Source: Carya illinoinensis
Taxonomy: Eukaryota > Streptophyta > Magnoliopsida > Fagales > Juglandaceae
NCBI RefSeq assembly: GCF_018687715.1
Contig: NC_056756.1
Span: 40,272,480 to 40,336,479, forward strand
Direction of reading: 5' to 3'
Length of the DNA stretch: 64,000 nucleotides
The notes under the pieces were generated by a model. That model worked only from the letters and a program-made list of their open reading frames with translations. It made no database searches and was not told where the DNA came from. Position 1 is the first letter of the stretch. Each line of letters starts with the position of its first letter. The translations under genes and the position numbers were made by a program. Shown one piece after another: positions 44,662 to 59,060 of this stretch.

Positions 44662-45282
44662 CCCATCTTATTTCAAACCAAGTAAGAAAAATAAGTATAT
44701 GCTGGAAATAACCACAAATACACCATTAGATTGCAAATAAACAACTCATAGGTACTCAGCTTGTGAAGAAAAAAGGAATTTTCATATTGAACAGCTTTCT
44801 TTCAGCCAAAATGGCAGTTGAGGCCATTGTATTTTCGAGAACTTATACATATTTTCAATACATATTTCTTATACAAAAGCTGCTAGTAAGTACAGCAACA
44901 GCCCCTCCTAAATACAAAAAAGCACATACCATTTACAACAAGCATCATCTTCCCACTGTGCAAAATACAAAAAGCACAAAAGACACCCAACCTACCACTA
45001 TAAATACAGCAACATCAGCCCACTGTCCAAAATACAAAAATAATCAAAAGACACCCTACCCTGGACAACACCACTATAACTACAACACCATCATGGCTGC
45101 CACCATCTAGGCTGTCGTAAATCATCCTGATCCGAGTCATTCATCTGCACAGGTTGCGCTTGCACTGGAGGTGGACGAGCAGTCGAGGGAGTACAAAAAA
45201 AATTCGGCGCATGTGTCCAAACTTGGCTTTCTTGATCATGTAGCCAGGATTGCTGGCAAAAATCAGCAAACATTATTTTGGG
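44662..45282. other. Flank with possible last exon of the FAR1-type gene
   Basis: Read on the minus strand, 45270-45108 encodes ESQVWTHAPNFFCTPSTARP followed by a Q/D-rich tail and a stop (RQPRWWQP). This resembles the low-complexity C-terminus of a FAR1-related protein, and it sits downstream of the transposase pseudogene. Another exon-like piece lies at about 46247-46190 (SMSGTQHEVPQTQ, ending CTCAG|GTACTT). Both are tentative. The rest (44662-45100) is non-coding. Confidence 0.35.
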
Positions 45283-46108
45283 TAGGGGTGTCAAATCGTG
45301 TTAACGGGTCGTGTTCGTGTCGTGTCGAGACATGTGTATTACAGTTAATGGGTCAACTAGAACACGACCCGTTAAGGGTTTCATGTCAAAATTCTAAACC
45401 CTAACACGACCCATTAAGATAACGGGTTGACACGGCACGACCCGTTATGACCCGTTAATGGATTTTAAGAAAAGGTTAACACGACACGACACGTTATGAT
45501 CCATTTAACCCGTATAGACACGAACACAACCCATTAACTCGTTTAACCTGATTAATTTTATATAAATATTAAAATCACAATGTCTCTAAAAAAAATATAA
45601 AACTAACTACAACTACAAATTACAATCCAAATAATAAATATATCAAAATTAAAGTCCCAACAAAATAACAAACTAATAGTGCTGTAGTGCATAATTAGAA
45701 CACCTACGGTCCTACACAAGTCCAACTATTCTTGTTACATTACATCCAAGGGTACCAAATATGTCAAACACACATTGCAAATATTAATATTACAATTCCA
45801 AATAAAATGATACACATACCAATCTAAATAAAATTTACTATTTTACATATATTAGTAAATTTAAATTCATTTCATTTAAATTTGCAATTGAATTTTAATT
45901 TAAGGTTGAAAACTTGAAAAAGGAAAAAAAAAATCAATTTAAGCTTAACGGGTCAAAATGGGTTAACCCGTTAGTGACTCATTAAGCAATCGTGTCTTAA
46001 CAGGTCAACCCGTTTTGACCCGAACCCGATAAGACTAAACTCAAACCCGCTTTTATCGTATCGTGTTCGTGTTGGGTTAACGGGTCGTGTCACAAATTGC
46101 CACCTCTA
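45283..46108. mobile_element. Non-autonomous hAT element, complete
   Basis: 826-bp element with terminal inverted repeats TAGGGGTGTCAAAT... and ...ATTGCCACCTCTA, flanked by a perfect 8-bp target duplication attttggg (45275-45282 and 46109-46116). An 8-bp duplication with TAGGGGTG ends is the hAT signature. Both subterminal zones are crowded with cacgacccgttaa words in both orientations, as expected for transposase-binding sites. The centre is AT-rich with no ORF, so it depends on a transposase elsewhere. Confidence 0.9.
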
Positions 46109-46449
46109 ATTTTGGGCTTTCTATACATAAACAAAATAAAAGAATACTTAACAAAAACTGCAATATCAGTTAAGTCTTTTTATAAGTACCTGAGTTTGTG
46201 GAACCTCATGCTGTGTGCCGCTCATACTATAATTTTGTCTATCTTCCCTTGATAATTGACTACTTTTCTATACATATCAACAAATATGGAATACAATATC
46301 TTAAGTTTAAGCCTAAGGTGATAGTTTTTCCTATCTAAACAATCAAGCTGGAACTTTCAATTATATAGTCAATTTAGGTAAAATCTAAAACTGAATTACA
46401 TGAATTCAACTAGAACTAATACTGAATTATATGAAAAAACTACTAGTAT

Positions 46450-48657
46450 CTAAAAAATGAATTCTACATATGTGTACAAAATAATCAAAGGATTTTGGAC
46501 TTCAGTTGTGGATAGTCTCCTTCTAGTACTCGGTTTCTTGATAGCCTTCTCAACGGGGTGTGTTCTTCTCTTAGTTGTGGGTCTTCCTTTACTCCAAACA
46601 ACTAATGGACTAAGAACTTTGCTGGTTGTGCCATCAATGGGAGTAACAAGACCAGCTATGGAAGTACCTTCATATGAATCGTCATCGGGGCACTCCAACT
46701 TCAACTGTTCTAGTTGACCGATCAATTTCACACAGCTTCTCTCGGTCTTTGCGGCATTTGAACACAGTTTATAGAAGCAATTTTGGATCCGATTGAACCT
46801 TTGTTTCTCAGGGTTGCTCGTCGCCTCATAACTACTTTTTACATTTTCATATTGTCTCTTTATATCCTTCCTCCACCGATCCAAAATGTACTTTGGTGGA
46901 ACTTCACTCTTGTCTAACTGTGCCAGGATTCAAAGAGCATGTCGACATAATATTCCCCTAAACTCAAACAATTTGCAACTGCATGTAATATCAAGGGAAT
47001 CTTCTCCACATACGCTACCAAAATAGTTTACGCGTTTAATGAATCCATCACTCACTTTGATCTCATCCCCGACTACGTACGTAAAGTTTGCCCCATCACC
47101 ACCTAAATACGAGGTAGTCAAATATAAAAACCCTCGAAATTCTTCTTGGACTTTCTTGAACTTGGCAATTGTATATATTTTTTGAAATTGATTCTCGATA
47201 GGATAGTGAAATATGCAAGGAATCTCAGTGTTAAATGAATTAAAGTCAGCAATTGCTTCATTCTCTGCCTTCCTGCTAAGGGTTGAATCGTACTGATCCA
47301 CAAATTGTTTCAATATGGTCCGGGAGTGAACATATTCATCAAAAAATGCATTCATGCCCTCACTACGTTGTGTGGTTGACGTTCCGGCCCAAAATGTATT
47401 TTTAACGTACGCCGGCACCCAATACTGCCTATCAGCATAAAGCGATCTCAACCAAGCATTCTCGCGAAGATCATTTGTTTCAAGCAAAGCGCTCCATCGT
47501 TCTTCAAACTCATTCTCACTTAATGAGTCATACACAAATTTGTGTAGACTATCTTTGATCTCGTCATATCGAGAATGTGACCCAAATTTTTATGGAAGCT
47601 TCTTTATGATATGCCACAAACAGAAGCGATGCCTAGACAATGGAAACACCCTGGCAATTGCAAGTTTCATTGCCTTATCTTGGTCTGTAATGATTGCATT
47701 TGGTGGTTGGTCATTCATACACTTCAACCATGACTCAAACAACCACTCAAAAGTATTTGCATCCTCATTGGAAATCAATCCACACCCGAATAGAATTGAC
47801 TGACCATGATGGTTCACACCCACAAATGGCGCAAATGGCATTTTATAAGCGTTGGTCAAGTATGTGGTATCAAAAGTGATTGCATCCCCGAATGATTGAT
47901 ACGCAGCTCTACTTCGGGCGTCTACCCAAAACACATTCTTTAACCTCATGTCAGGGCCGACATCGATCGCATAAAAAAATTCAGCATTTTTTTTCTGCAT
48001 TTCCTAGAAGTAGTTAGTTAAAGCTTCAACGCCTCCAACTCCGAGACGAAGTTGTCGTGCTTTCTCAATATAGTTTTGACATTCCTTTTGCCCAAATGGC
48101 ACATTCTCATACCCCCCCGCTTCAACAATTACACTCTGGAAAGTTTTTGACGTACGTATTCCAGCTTCATCATTTATTTCAAGCCTCTTAGCCACACGAG
48201 TATCTACCTTCTTGAAGCATCTAAAGCGTCTTGCTTTCCCTAGACTGCAGTAATGTGTGTGATCCAAGATTACATTAGACAAGGTGTATCCGTCATCTTC
48301 ATTCAAAACTGCATTAATTCTTGCTTTACACCCTACCCTCTTTGTTTGTCTTGGCTTGATTATATTGGAAACGTGACTCTTTGCTATGCCTTGTCGCGCA
48401 CATACCAATGTAAACCATCTAACCTGTCCATCTTCGCTTTGTCTAGAATTCCTTCTACGGACCCCAAACCCTTTTTGTTTAGCATATCTCATATAATAAG
48501 ACCAGACTTCTTCCTCACTAGAAAAAGTCATTCCAACTATTGGTTCCTCGACACCATCATCTTCCTTAGGTTCTTCGATACCATCATAATTATCAGGCCC
48601 ATCATCAACCAATACTTCATCATACTCATCATCCGTCAAGTGTACAAAGGAAGCCAT
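46450..48657 (-). pseudogene. FAR1/MULE transposase-type gene with three in-frame stops
   Basis: A single reading frame of 736 codons starts at ATG 48657 and has no frameshift. In order: an acidic N-terminus; the FAR1 DNA-binding zinc domain (about residues 45-140: SYYMRYAKQKGFGVRRRNSR, RVGCKARI, DHTHYC); the MULE-type DDE domain (AITFDTTYLTN, ILFGCGLISNEDANTFEWLF, AIITDQDKAM, RHRFCLWHI); and a SWIM zinc finger (CSCKLFEFRGILCRH). Stops interrupt it at 48006-48004 (TAG), 47592-47590 (TAA) and 46932-46930 (TGA). Each is one C-to-T change from CAG, CAA or CGA. Host FAR1-related regulators and MULE transposases share this architecture; the setting favours a transposon copy. Downstream pieces at 46247-46190 and 45270-45108 may be its last exons. 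Confidence 0.88.
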
Positions 48658-51048
<2,391 letters not shown>

Positions 51049-51300
51049 GGAGAGGAAAGCTTTCTGTGGATGAAATCGACTGGGCATGAGGAGAGGATGT
51101 TTCAGACGTTCAGTGGAGGAAATCTACCTGTTTCAGTGGAGGAAATCACATGTTTTAGGGGAGGAAATCAAATCGGCTTGAGGAAGCTCAAAACCGTGAT
51201 GTAAAGCCCAGACCGGGTTTGCCACATCACGTGTGCGATGTAGGAATTTTAAACCAGCTGCCTAGTAGAGTTTCTTCTCTTTCCATTAAGAGAAAGTTAT

Positions 51301-54300
51301 GGAGCAGCCACTATTTGGCTGAAGCCGGAACACACCTTACGTGGCCTAAGTGATTTTTCTTTTTTCTCCCTGCTGCACGTTTCCGGTCCCTCTTTGTTTT
51401 TACTTCATTTGAAATTTTCACTCATCCTCTCTCCACCCCCTAATCCTCTCGCCCCCTACCCACGTCGCCCATCCTAAAAGTAAACCGGTGGCGCACCTAA
51501 AGGCGTCCTGAGGCCCTCTCTCAGTCTCCCCCTCCCCCCCGCGAGGCCCTCTCAGTCTCCCCCCACCCCCAACGAAGCCTTCGAACCCTACTTTCTCCCC
51601 CACCCCTCGATCAAGTACAGTTTTGGACGGCATTGCAACGAGAGTGGCTTCTTCTTCTCTGGGATTTCGATGTCAGTAAGCATTTTTTCCAAACTTCTCA
51701 CATACTCTCTGTTATTACTCACTCACACTCAGATTCTCACCACTCACGCGCACACACTTTGATTTAGCACTGATAACAGACCCACAAATTGTTTCCTCCC
51801 GTCGAGCAGTTCCACACACCACGGTCATCATAGTTTTCGAATGACCCCACGCCGGTAAGCCCATTCTTCGTTAATATAGAGTTATATATGAGATTTGTAG
51901 AGTTTGTGGTCGATCTACAATTTGAAATTTTGTCCCAAATTATAAAAAGTCGATCTGGGGTTTGTAGTCGATATTACATTTCTCATTTTCTCCCAAATCA
52001 CTGAAAGTGGATCTCAGAATGGAGCACTTGTAGGCGATCTGTACTTTGTAATTTTTTCCCGTAGATATTGAGTGATGTTAACTAGTTTATCCATTTAGAT
52101 TGTCAAGAAAAATTAGGAATTTCGAATTTAAAGATCAAGAGCATAAATAGAAAACTGCCATTGGCCTTTTTCTTATTTTATCTTTGATTTATCCTTTTTT
52201 GGGGGTAAGAATATCATTCAACTTAAATATTTAGTATAGCAGAGACTCTATTTTTTTTAATGCACTAATATCTTTGCGAAGTGACCATAAGTTCTTAAAC
52301 AGATATCCCTTCATCGTGTTCTTATTATTTTCTGCAAGAATAAAAGCATATCCTTTTATTTATGAAAAGTAGTAAGGTTAGAGTGACACATTCCATTATT
52401 TAAATAATTTATTGGGTTATTAGGGCCATTACCATCAATGAAAAGCCTGATAAAGTTGGTATTTTATTTTTTATGCTTTGAATGCTCAAGTGTGCTCCTC
52501 TTCAATCTAGTTTATGCAGGAGGAAGAGAAGGTTAAGAATAGCGTGATGTTTGATTTACTTTATGTACATCATGTTCATCCTATGGCTTTACAAAATATC
52601 CAGTATTATAGAATATGTTTCCATCCACCCTTGCATGACAAATTTTTTTGGGAGATTGAATAATTGTGATCGTTTGCCATTATATACACCTTGCAGCTTA
52701 ACTACTTATTCCTATTGTTGTCCTTTTGCAGTGGTGGAATGAATGGATATCTTTGGTTATGTGAAAGAAATAATATACAAAGAATAATCCCTTCCCCTAT
52801 CGGTGGATTGCAAGACATATATAGTAATCAAATCTTGTAAGTTTCCCTCTTATTATTATACCTTAAGAAGTTAAAGTTTCATTAATCATTAACTTTTCTC
52901 TTCTCATTGTGCCCATTTTTTCATGGCAGAAATGTAACATATCTTAATTCTCAGAACCACAAGCACATACCAGAATCTTCATGAAGAATATAATAAAAGT
53001 CCAGTTGCCAGGAAAAGAGATCTATAATAGAGAGAGGGAGAACTCCATCAAAGAGAGGAAAATTAGTTTTATTAATGTTGTGTTGGGGACTTAGCTGATT
53101 GGTTAAGTTTGTAAGCATTGTAGTTAGATGGGTCATTTGTAAAGTTGTGGTGATGTTACTTTATGTGCTCCATTGTACCAAACTAATTATGATGTTACAA
53201 TAAATAACTGGAGTTTTTCACAAATTCTCTACTTTTGTATTTTTATTTATATAGCATTGCATATGTGAAATAAAAACAACAGTGTACAGAGTCGATCACT
53301 TCTGAGCAAGAGTTGGGAGGTGAAAGATGATTTGGTCCCGAGTGCTGCCCCAGTTTGTCGACAAGGGAGTGCCAGTGCCAACATTCATGTGCTACGTATT
53401 TTATATTGGTTGAAGACGTGTGTGATACATTTTGAGTTTTATTCTGAATGATGATTGATATATTTTTTCTTCTTTTTGTACCGACTTTGTCAAATTGTGG
53501 TATATAAATTTGAGCCATTGCACTGTGTCAAAAAAAAAAAGGAAAAGAATATAACTTCAGAAGCAAATTCAAAAACTACCAAAAGTAAAAATTGCAGTTC
53601 AATTCTTCATAAAAACTTGAAATCCAAAACTATAACAAGTTTGAGAATACATCATCAAAAACTCGAAATCCAAAACTATACAATGGATGAACTAATTTGA
53701 GAATACATAAAAAAAGATTCAAATCATCAACTGAGCAAGATCGAATACATCAACTTGAGCAAACTCGAAATCCGAAACCATAAACAAGAAGACTCAAAAT
53801 AATCAACTGAGCAAGCTTGCATCTTCTAATTTTTGGGCACTGAGAATTAAAGCCTATGGCTTTGCTATGAGAAAATGGCATCCATCTGTACTTAGTCTAC
53901 AACTTCTTGTCCTCCTTCAACCTGAGAACAAGAGTAGCAGTTCTTTTCTATTAGCATACATACAAAACTCATAAATCATTTGCACAATTGTCAAAATCAA
54001 TTTTTTTTACAACTAAAAATTTGTAGTTACATTCATCAGGGATTGAGCAACAATGATAGCGTTAAGTAGTAACTAATAGAATCCCATTACAAAAACTAGT
54101 TAATAACCTGAATGTTAAAGTCATAAGCAAATATTCTTGTTTTATCAAGTAATGAACTGATAAGCAAATAAATGAAACAAATAGAACCTTAAACCATACA
54201 AAAAGGAAGCCAATGAAGCTCAAAAATGAGAAATCAAGAATTTTGAAGCTCTGTATAAGAAAACTCACATTTTTTTTTCTAATAAGGGGGGCTTCAACCT

Positions 54301-55223
54301 TCAAACAATGAGATAAACCCCAATGAATCAATTGTTTCACAAACTTATGGTGTTACAATAAATAACTGGCAGTTTTTTGTTTATGCTCTTGATCTTTAAA
54401 TTCGAAATTCCTAATTTTTCTTAACAATCTAAATGGATAAACTAGTTAACATCACTCAATAACCACGGGGAAAAATTACAAAGTACAGATCGCCTACAAG
54501 TGCTCCATTCTAAGATCCACTTTCAGTGATTTGGGAGAAAATTAGAAATGAAATATCGACTACAAACCCTAGATTTTGAGATCGACTTTTTATAATTTGG
54601 GGCAAAAATTTCAAATTGTAGATCGACCACAAACCCTACAAATCTCATATAAAACTCTATATGAACGAAGAATGGGCTTACCGGCGTGGGGGTGTTCGAC
54701 AACTGTAATGACCGTGGTGTGTGGAACTGCTCGACGGGAGGAAACAATTTGTGGGTCTGGGTTATCAGTGCTAAATCGAAGTGTGTGCACGTGAGTGGTG
54801 AGAATCTGAGTGTGAGTGATTAATAACAGAGAGTCTGTGAGAAGTTTGGAAAAAATGCTTACCAACGTTGAAATCTCAGAGAAGAAGAAGTCACTCTCGT
54901 TGCAACGCCATCCAAAACTGTACTCGATCGGGGGGTGGGGAAGAAAGCAGGGTTTGAGGGCTTCGTTGGGGGGAGGGAGAGATTGAGAAGGCCTCGCGGG
55001 GGGGAGGGGGAGACTGAGAGAGGGCCTTGGGATGCCCTTAGGTGCACCACCGGTTTACTTTTAGGATGGGCGACGTGGGTAGGGGGTGGAGAGAGGATGA
55101 GTGAAAATTTCAAATGAAGTGAAAACAGAGAGAGAGACCAGAAACGTGCAGCAGGGAGAAAAAAGGAAAATCACTTAGGCCACGTAAGGTGTGTTCCGGC
55201 TTCAGCCAAATAGTGGCTGCTCC
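51301..55223. mobile_element. Element with 860-bp inverted terminal arms (MULE-like)
   Basis: The left arm (51301 to about 52160) and right arm (about 54366 to 55223) are reverse complements at roughly 95 percent identity by eye. Both start ggagcagccactatttggct from the outside. Each arm contains a GC/CT-rich zone resembling a promoter and leader, then a donor-like gtaagc (about 51677 in the left arm, 54862 in the right). Long arms with a promoter-like content fit Mutator-like elements. No 9-11-bp target duplication is visible at the present ends. The 2.2-kb interior (52161-54365) has no recognisable transposase and no ORF over about 92 codons, so the element is non-autonomous or decayed. Confidence 0.8.
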
Positions 55224-57980
55224 GTAGACTTGAACTTTTCATCTTTGAAAAAAGAATTAAAAATTAAAAATTACTGTAGCTCTTATTTGAGAGAATTTAG
55301 CAAGAGGGATCTGAGAAATGGAAAAAGAAGAGGAGGAAAGAGGTGGGAGAGACAACTAAAATTAATAAATAATCGATAGTCTTCGTACAGAACTTTTCAT
55401 CATTGAATATTAAAAATAAATAAATACTGTAAAGAGGAGTTAGCTAATTCAATAAGGTCAATTATTAATAAAATGAGTTAAATTTAAAGATAAAAAGCAC
55501 TATAAACAAACCAATATAAATGCTCTTACGATACAAAATTAAGGACAAATCAACTTTTGAGCTTCGACTTTGTGTTTTCTCCTCTTTCTCTGTTATGATA
55601 TATCATGCACGTTAAAGAGAGATTCATGTTACTAGCCTTATTAAAACAAGTATTAAGGTTTCGTTTGAATGTTAAATTAAATTGAGTTGAGATGAAAGTT
55701 AAAAATTGAATAAAATATCATTATAATATTATTTTTTAATATTATTATTATTTTAGAATTTGAAAAAAGTTGAATTGTTTACTATATTTTGTGTTAAAAT
55801 TTAAAAAATTTATAATAATTAGATATGATGAGTTGAGAGGAGTTTGGGATCTAAACTGTCAATCCTGTTATACAACCTCCTCCTCTCCTACAACCTCCAT
55901 GAGTCCACACACTGCTACATGGAATTTGTTTTCTTATTTTTTAATAAAACAAAAAGTGGGTTTAAACTCTTTTAATTTTTGCATAAAAAATTTTATACAC
56001 CATACTATCATCTTACTTGTATTCCACAAAGTAAGATGTGGCACATTTACTACTATTGAATGATTATTTATTGCATGTTTCTTTATTATCAAATGGTAAT
56101 AAATGTGCCATATCATATATAGTATGATGTAAGTGAGATAGTGGTGTGGCATATAGCATTACTTTACTTGCATTTCTCTCGTCACTCCCCAACCCCCCAA
56201 GCCCCCCGGTCCCCTAGCGTCCCACCCCTCCCACCATCGTCAACCCCCTGCAACTTTCTAGCTACAAGCTCCATTATTTCAAATGTATTGCTTCTACATT
56301 TAGCGGTGTATTGCTTTTAAACCCTTTTAAGCTCAGCAACACAAAGAATAAGGGATTTTTACATCTGTAATTTAATCATTTCCAATTAAAACTTTTCGAT
56401 GAGAACAAACCAAACAAAGTGAAAATATATATATATATATATATCATAAAAAAAAATGAGAATGAGATTCAAAAACGGAAGAAAAGAATTCGCACTATAT
56501 CTTAGTGCCATGGCCTGGAAAAACTTGTTTATTCCAGAAGCTATTATGTACCTTCAAGGAACACTTTGATTTCTCAAAATAGGTTATATAAGCTATTCAG
56601 AAACTGCCTCCTTTGAATATCTTGTAGTTTTCAAAGGCTTCAAATTTAGGGATGGTGAAGTTAAAGGGAAATAAAGGGAAAGCTTCTACGGGAATCTCTC
56701 TGTGCACACATTGGTAGTGGCGGCGATGGCTACTTTTGCTCAAAAGACCTCGTTCAAAGAAACGAAGATGAAACCACTCCATTTTACGTGAGGTGAGGGA
56801 GAAGAGTCTTAGGATCTATTGAGGGGTGCTGCAACGAGGGCCCTGGGAGTGAGGTAGAAGAGGGATTCGAGTCTAAGGGCAATGGGGTGCTGCAACGAAG
56901 AGCGTTGGGGGGTGAGGAAGAAGAGGGAATCAAATATGAGGTCAGGGGCAAAGGACGTCACATAAGGAGTGCAATGTGCATTTGGCGAACTAGAGGTTGG
57001 GTAGCATTTTTCTAGTAAAAAAAAAACAACAATTTGAACAAATAAATGAAACCCATAAATGTTTTAAAATTTAACACACACCCAGATTTGTATTTCAAAG
57101 GAAAATTTGGGACATACGTTGATCTCGACAGTCTAAGGCAAAAGTCAAGTCCTCAAAATCCATATATTTTGTGTTGTTAAAAGAGTCGATGGATTCTCTA
57201 TAAATGGTTGAAGCCGAGTATGGAAAGAAAAAAAGTAGGAGGAGGGAAGAAGTCGAGGGTGCAAAGAGAAGACGAAAATGGAAAAAAATTGGAAAGGAAA
57301 AAAACACAAACAAGGGGAGAGAGGTGGTGTTTGGCAACGATGCAGAGAAAAAACGAAAATGGAAGGAAAGAAAGGAAAGGGTGCAAGTTTAGTATTTGGC
57401 ATAAGAGAAATAAAAAAGAAAAGGACGACGAAAAAAAAAAGGAGGGAAATGGGGAGCTGAAAATCGATGAAAGAAAAGAAATGTTGGAGCACTTTTTATG
57501 CAATAAAATAATGTTTAGACTTGATATAGTGATCGGTCAAATTTGAAAAGACAGATTAAAATATTGTAACTCAAAGCTCAAGTTTGGCTAGTCTAATATA
57601 GATCAATTTTAACATTTTTGTCGATAATTTGATGAGGGCATTTGTCTAGGCTAGTACTAATACTCTTAGGCTTTAACTTCTATTAGAACCGAATTATTCC
57701 AGTCAATGAGTAGGGTTGGGTTAAACTGTGTGATTAGATCTTTAGAACAATTTTCAAAACTTGTTAATGTAAATGAAAATAGATATTCTATTCTCATATA
57801 TAGAGTCTACCGTCCATATTACTTAAAGGACAAAATTTGATTTGTAAGATTTAAATTTTATCTTCTAAATCAAATTATGTAATGTAAGCATTTTATTATG
57901 CGTGCTCTATACACTGACTTAAAAATATATATTTTTTTAAATGGAAATTGGCATACAATAATTTCAAAGAAAATGAGAGA
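55224..57980. other. Non-coding region with a MITE
   Basis: Includes a family-B MITE at 55655-55850 (gagttgagatgaaagtta, aatattattttttaatatta, tataataattagatatgatg), a C-rich patch at 56175-56240, an (AT)n run at 56425-56444 and a purine-rich patch at 57215-57480 that gives low-complexity ORFs. No gene recognised. Confidence 0.5.
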
Positions 57981-57989
57981 AAAAATCAT

Positions 57990-59060
57990 CATAACTGTGA
58001 TGCTCCCAACTTCCAAGTATGGAAGCGCGGAAATCATGACATCAAGATGATGATAACACGGGTTACACACCGCAAACGACAAGTGCTAAGTGTGTATATA
58101 TACAAAAAGTGTACAACAAAAATCACAGCGGATAATTAAAAGTTAGCCAACTAAGTATCAGAATTTTAAATACATATTTTTCAAAATAAAAAATGCCTTC
58201 AAAAGTTATAAAATAATCTGATAAAAATATAATACAAACCAAAATACATCATAAAAGTGGGAAACAAATCCCAAATACGAAAAGCGACCCCACATCACTC
58301 CTCCGGCGGAGCTGACATCTCAAACTCGACATCCTCATCTGCATCAAAATTTATGATTTCATAAAAATGAATTGTAAGGTAAGAATACCACGTGAGATTG
58401 TGAATCTTAGCAAGTAACCAACCAAACAACCAACGAGATAAAAATATATTAATGTAATCAACATGTATGCATGTACATGACTTGCATATGATGAAACATG
58501 CATGTGCTCAAAACCATAATTTTTTCCTAAAATGACTATTTTTCCAACGCATGACAAAAATCTCATTTGACTCAAAATACGCCATTTAATAACATCCGCA
58601 ATTTTTCCAGAAAATGACTCAAGCATAAACCTACCATTTTCCCAGAAAAATGTTGCTCATATCCATTTAATCATAAACTGTCATTTTCTCAAAAAATGGC
58701 CCAACAAATCCATTTATCAATTACCGTATGCGGTAATCACAGGCAAGACTTACCACCATCCCTACCGCGTGCACCGTAGGTGGGAATTACAGGTGGAATT
58801 TACCTCTATCTCTACAGCTTGCACAGTAGGCAGGAATCACATGCGGGACTTTACTATTGTCCTTCTTACCACCATCCCTACTTCATGCACTATAGGCGGA
58901 ACTCTACTACCGTTCCTGCTTACCACCATTCCTACTGCGTGCAAAGTAGGCATGAATCACAAGCGAAACTTACCATCATCTCTATAGCTTGCACTGTAGG
59001 CGGAAATTGCAGGCGGGACTGTACAACCGACCATGCTTACTACCATCCCTATAGTTCCTT
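57990..59060. repeat. Repetitive element with an internal minisatellite
   Basis: 58751-59050 contains about six degenerate copies of a roughly 50-68-bp unit built from ttaccaccatccctac, a cgtgcac/cttgcac word, gtaggcgggaat and cacaggcgggact. On the minus strand, 58336-58286 encodes a short acidic peptide DADEDVEFEMSAPPEE with a stop, resembling the last exon of an element-borne gene. From memory, such blocks recur in Fagales genomes. Superfamily unknown. Confidence 0.45.

Noticed and set aside
57145..57546. Phe/Ser-rich minus-strand and Lys/Arg-rich plus-strand frames
   Set aside because: Low-complexity products of a purine-rich tract read on both strands.
58751..59050. CRISPR-like array
   Set aside because: The units are degenerate and contiguous with no unique spacers, in plant nuclear DNA: a minisatellite.
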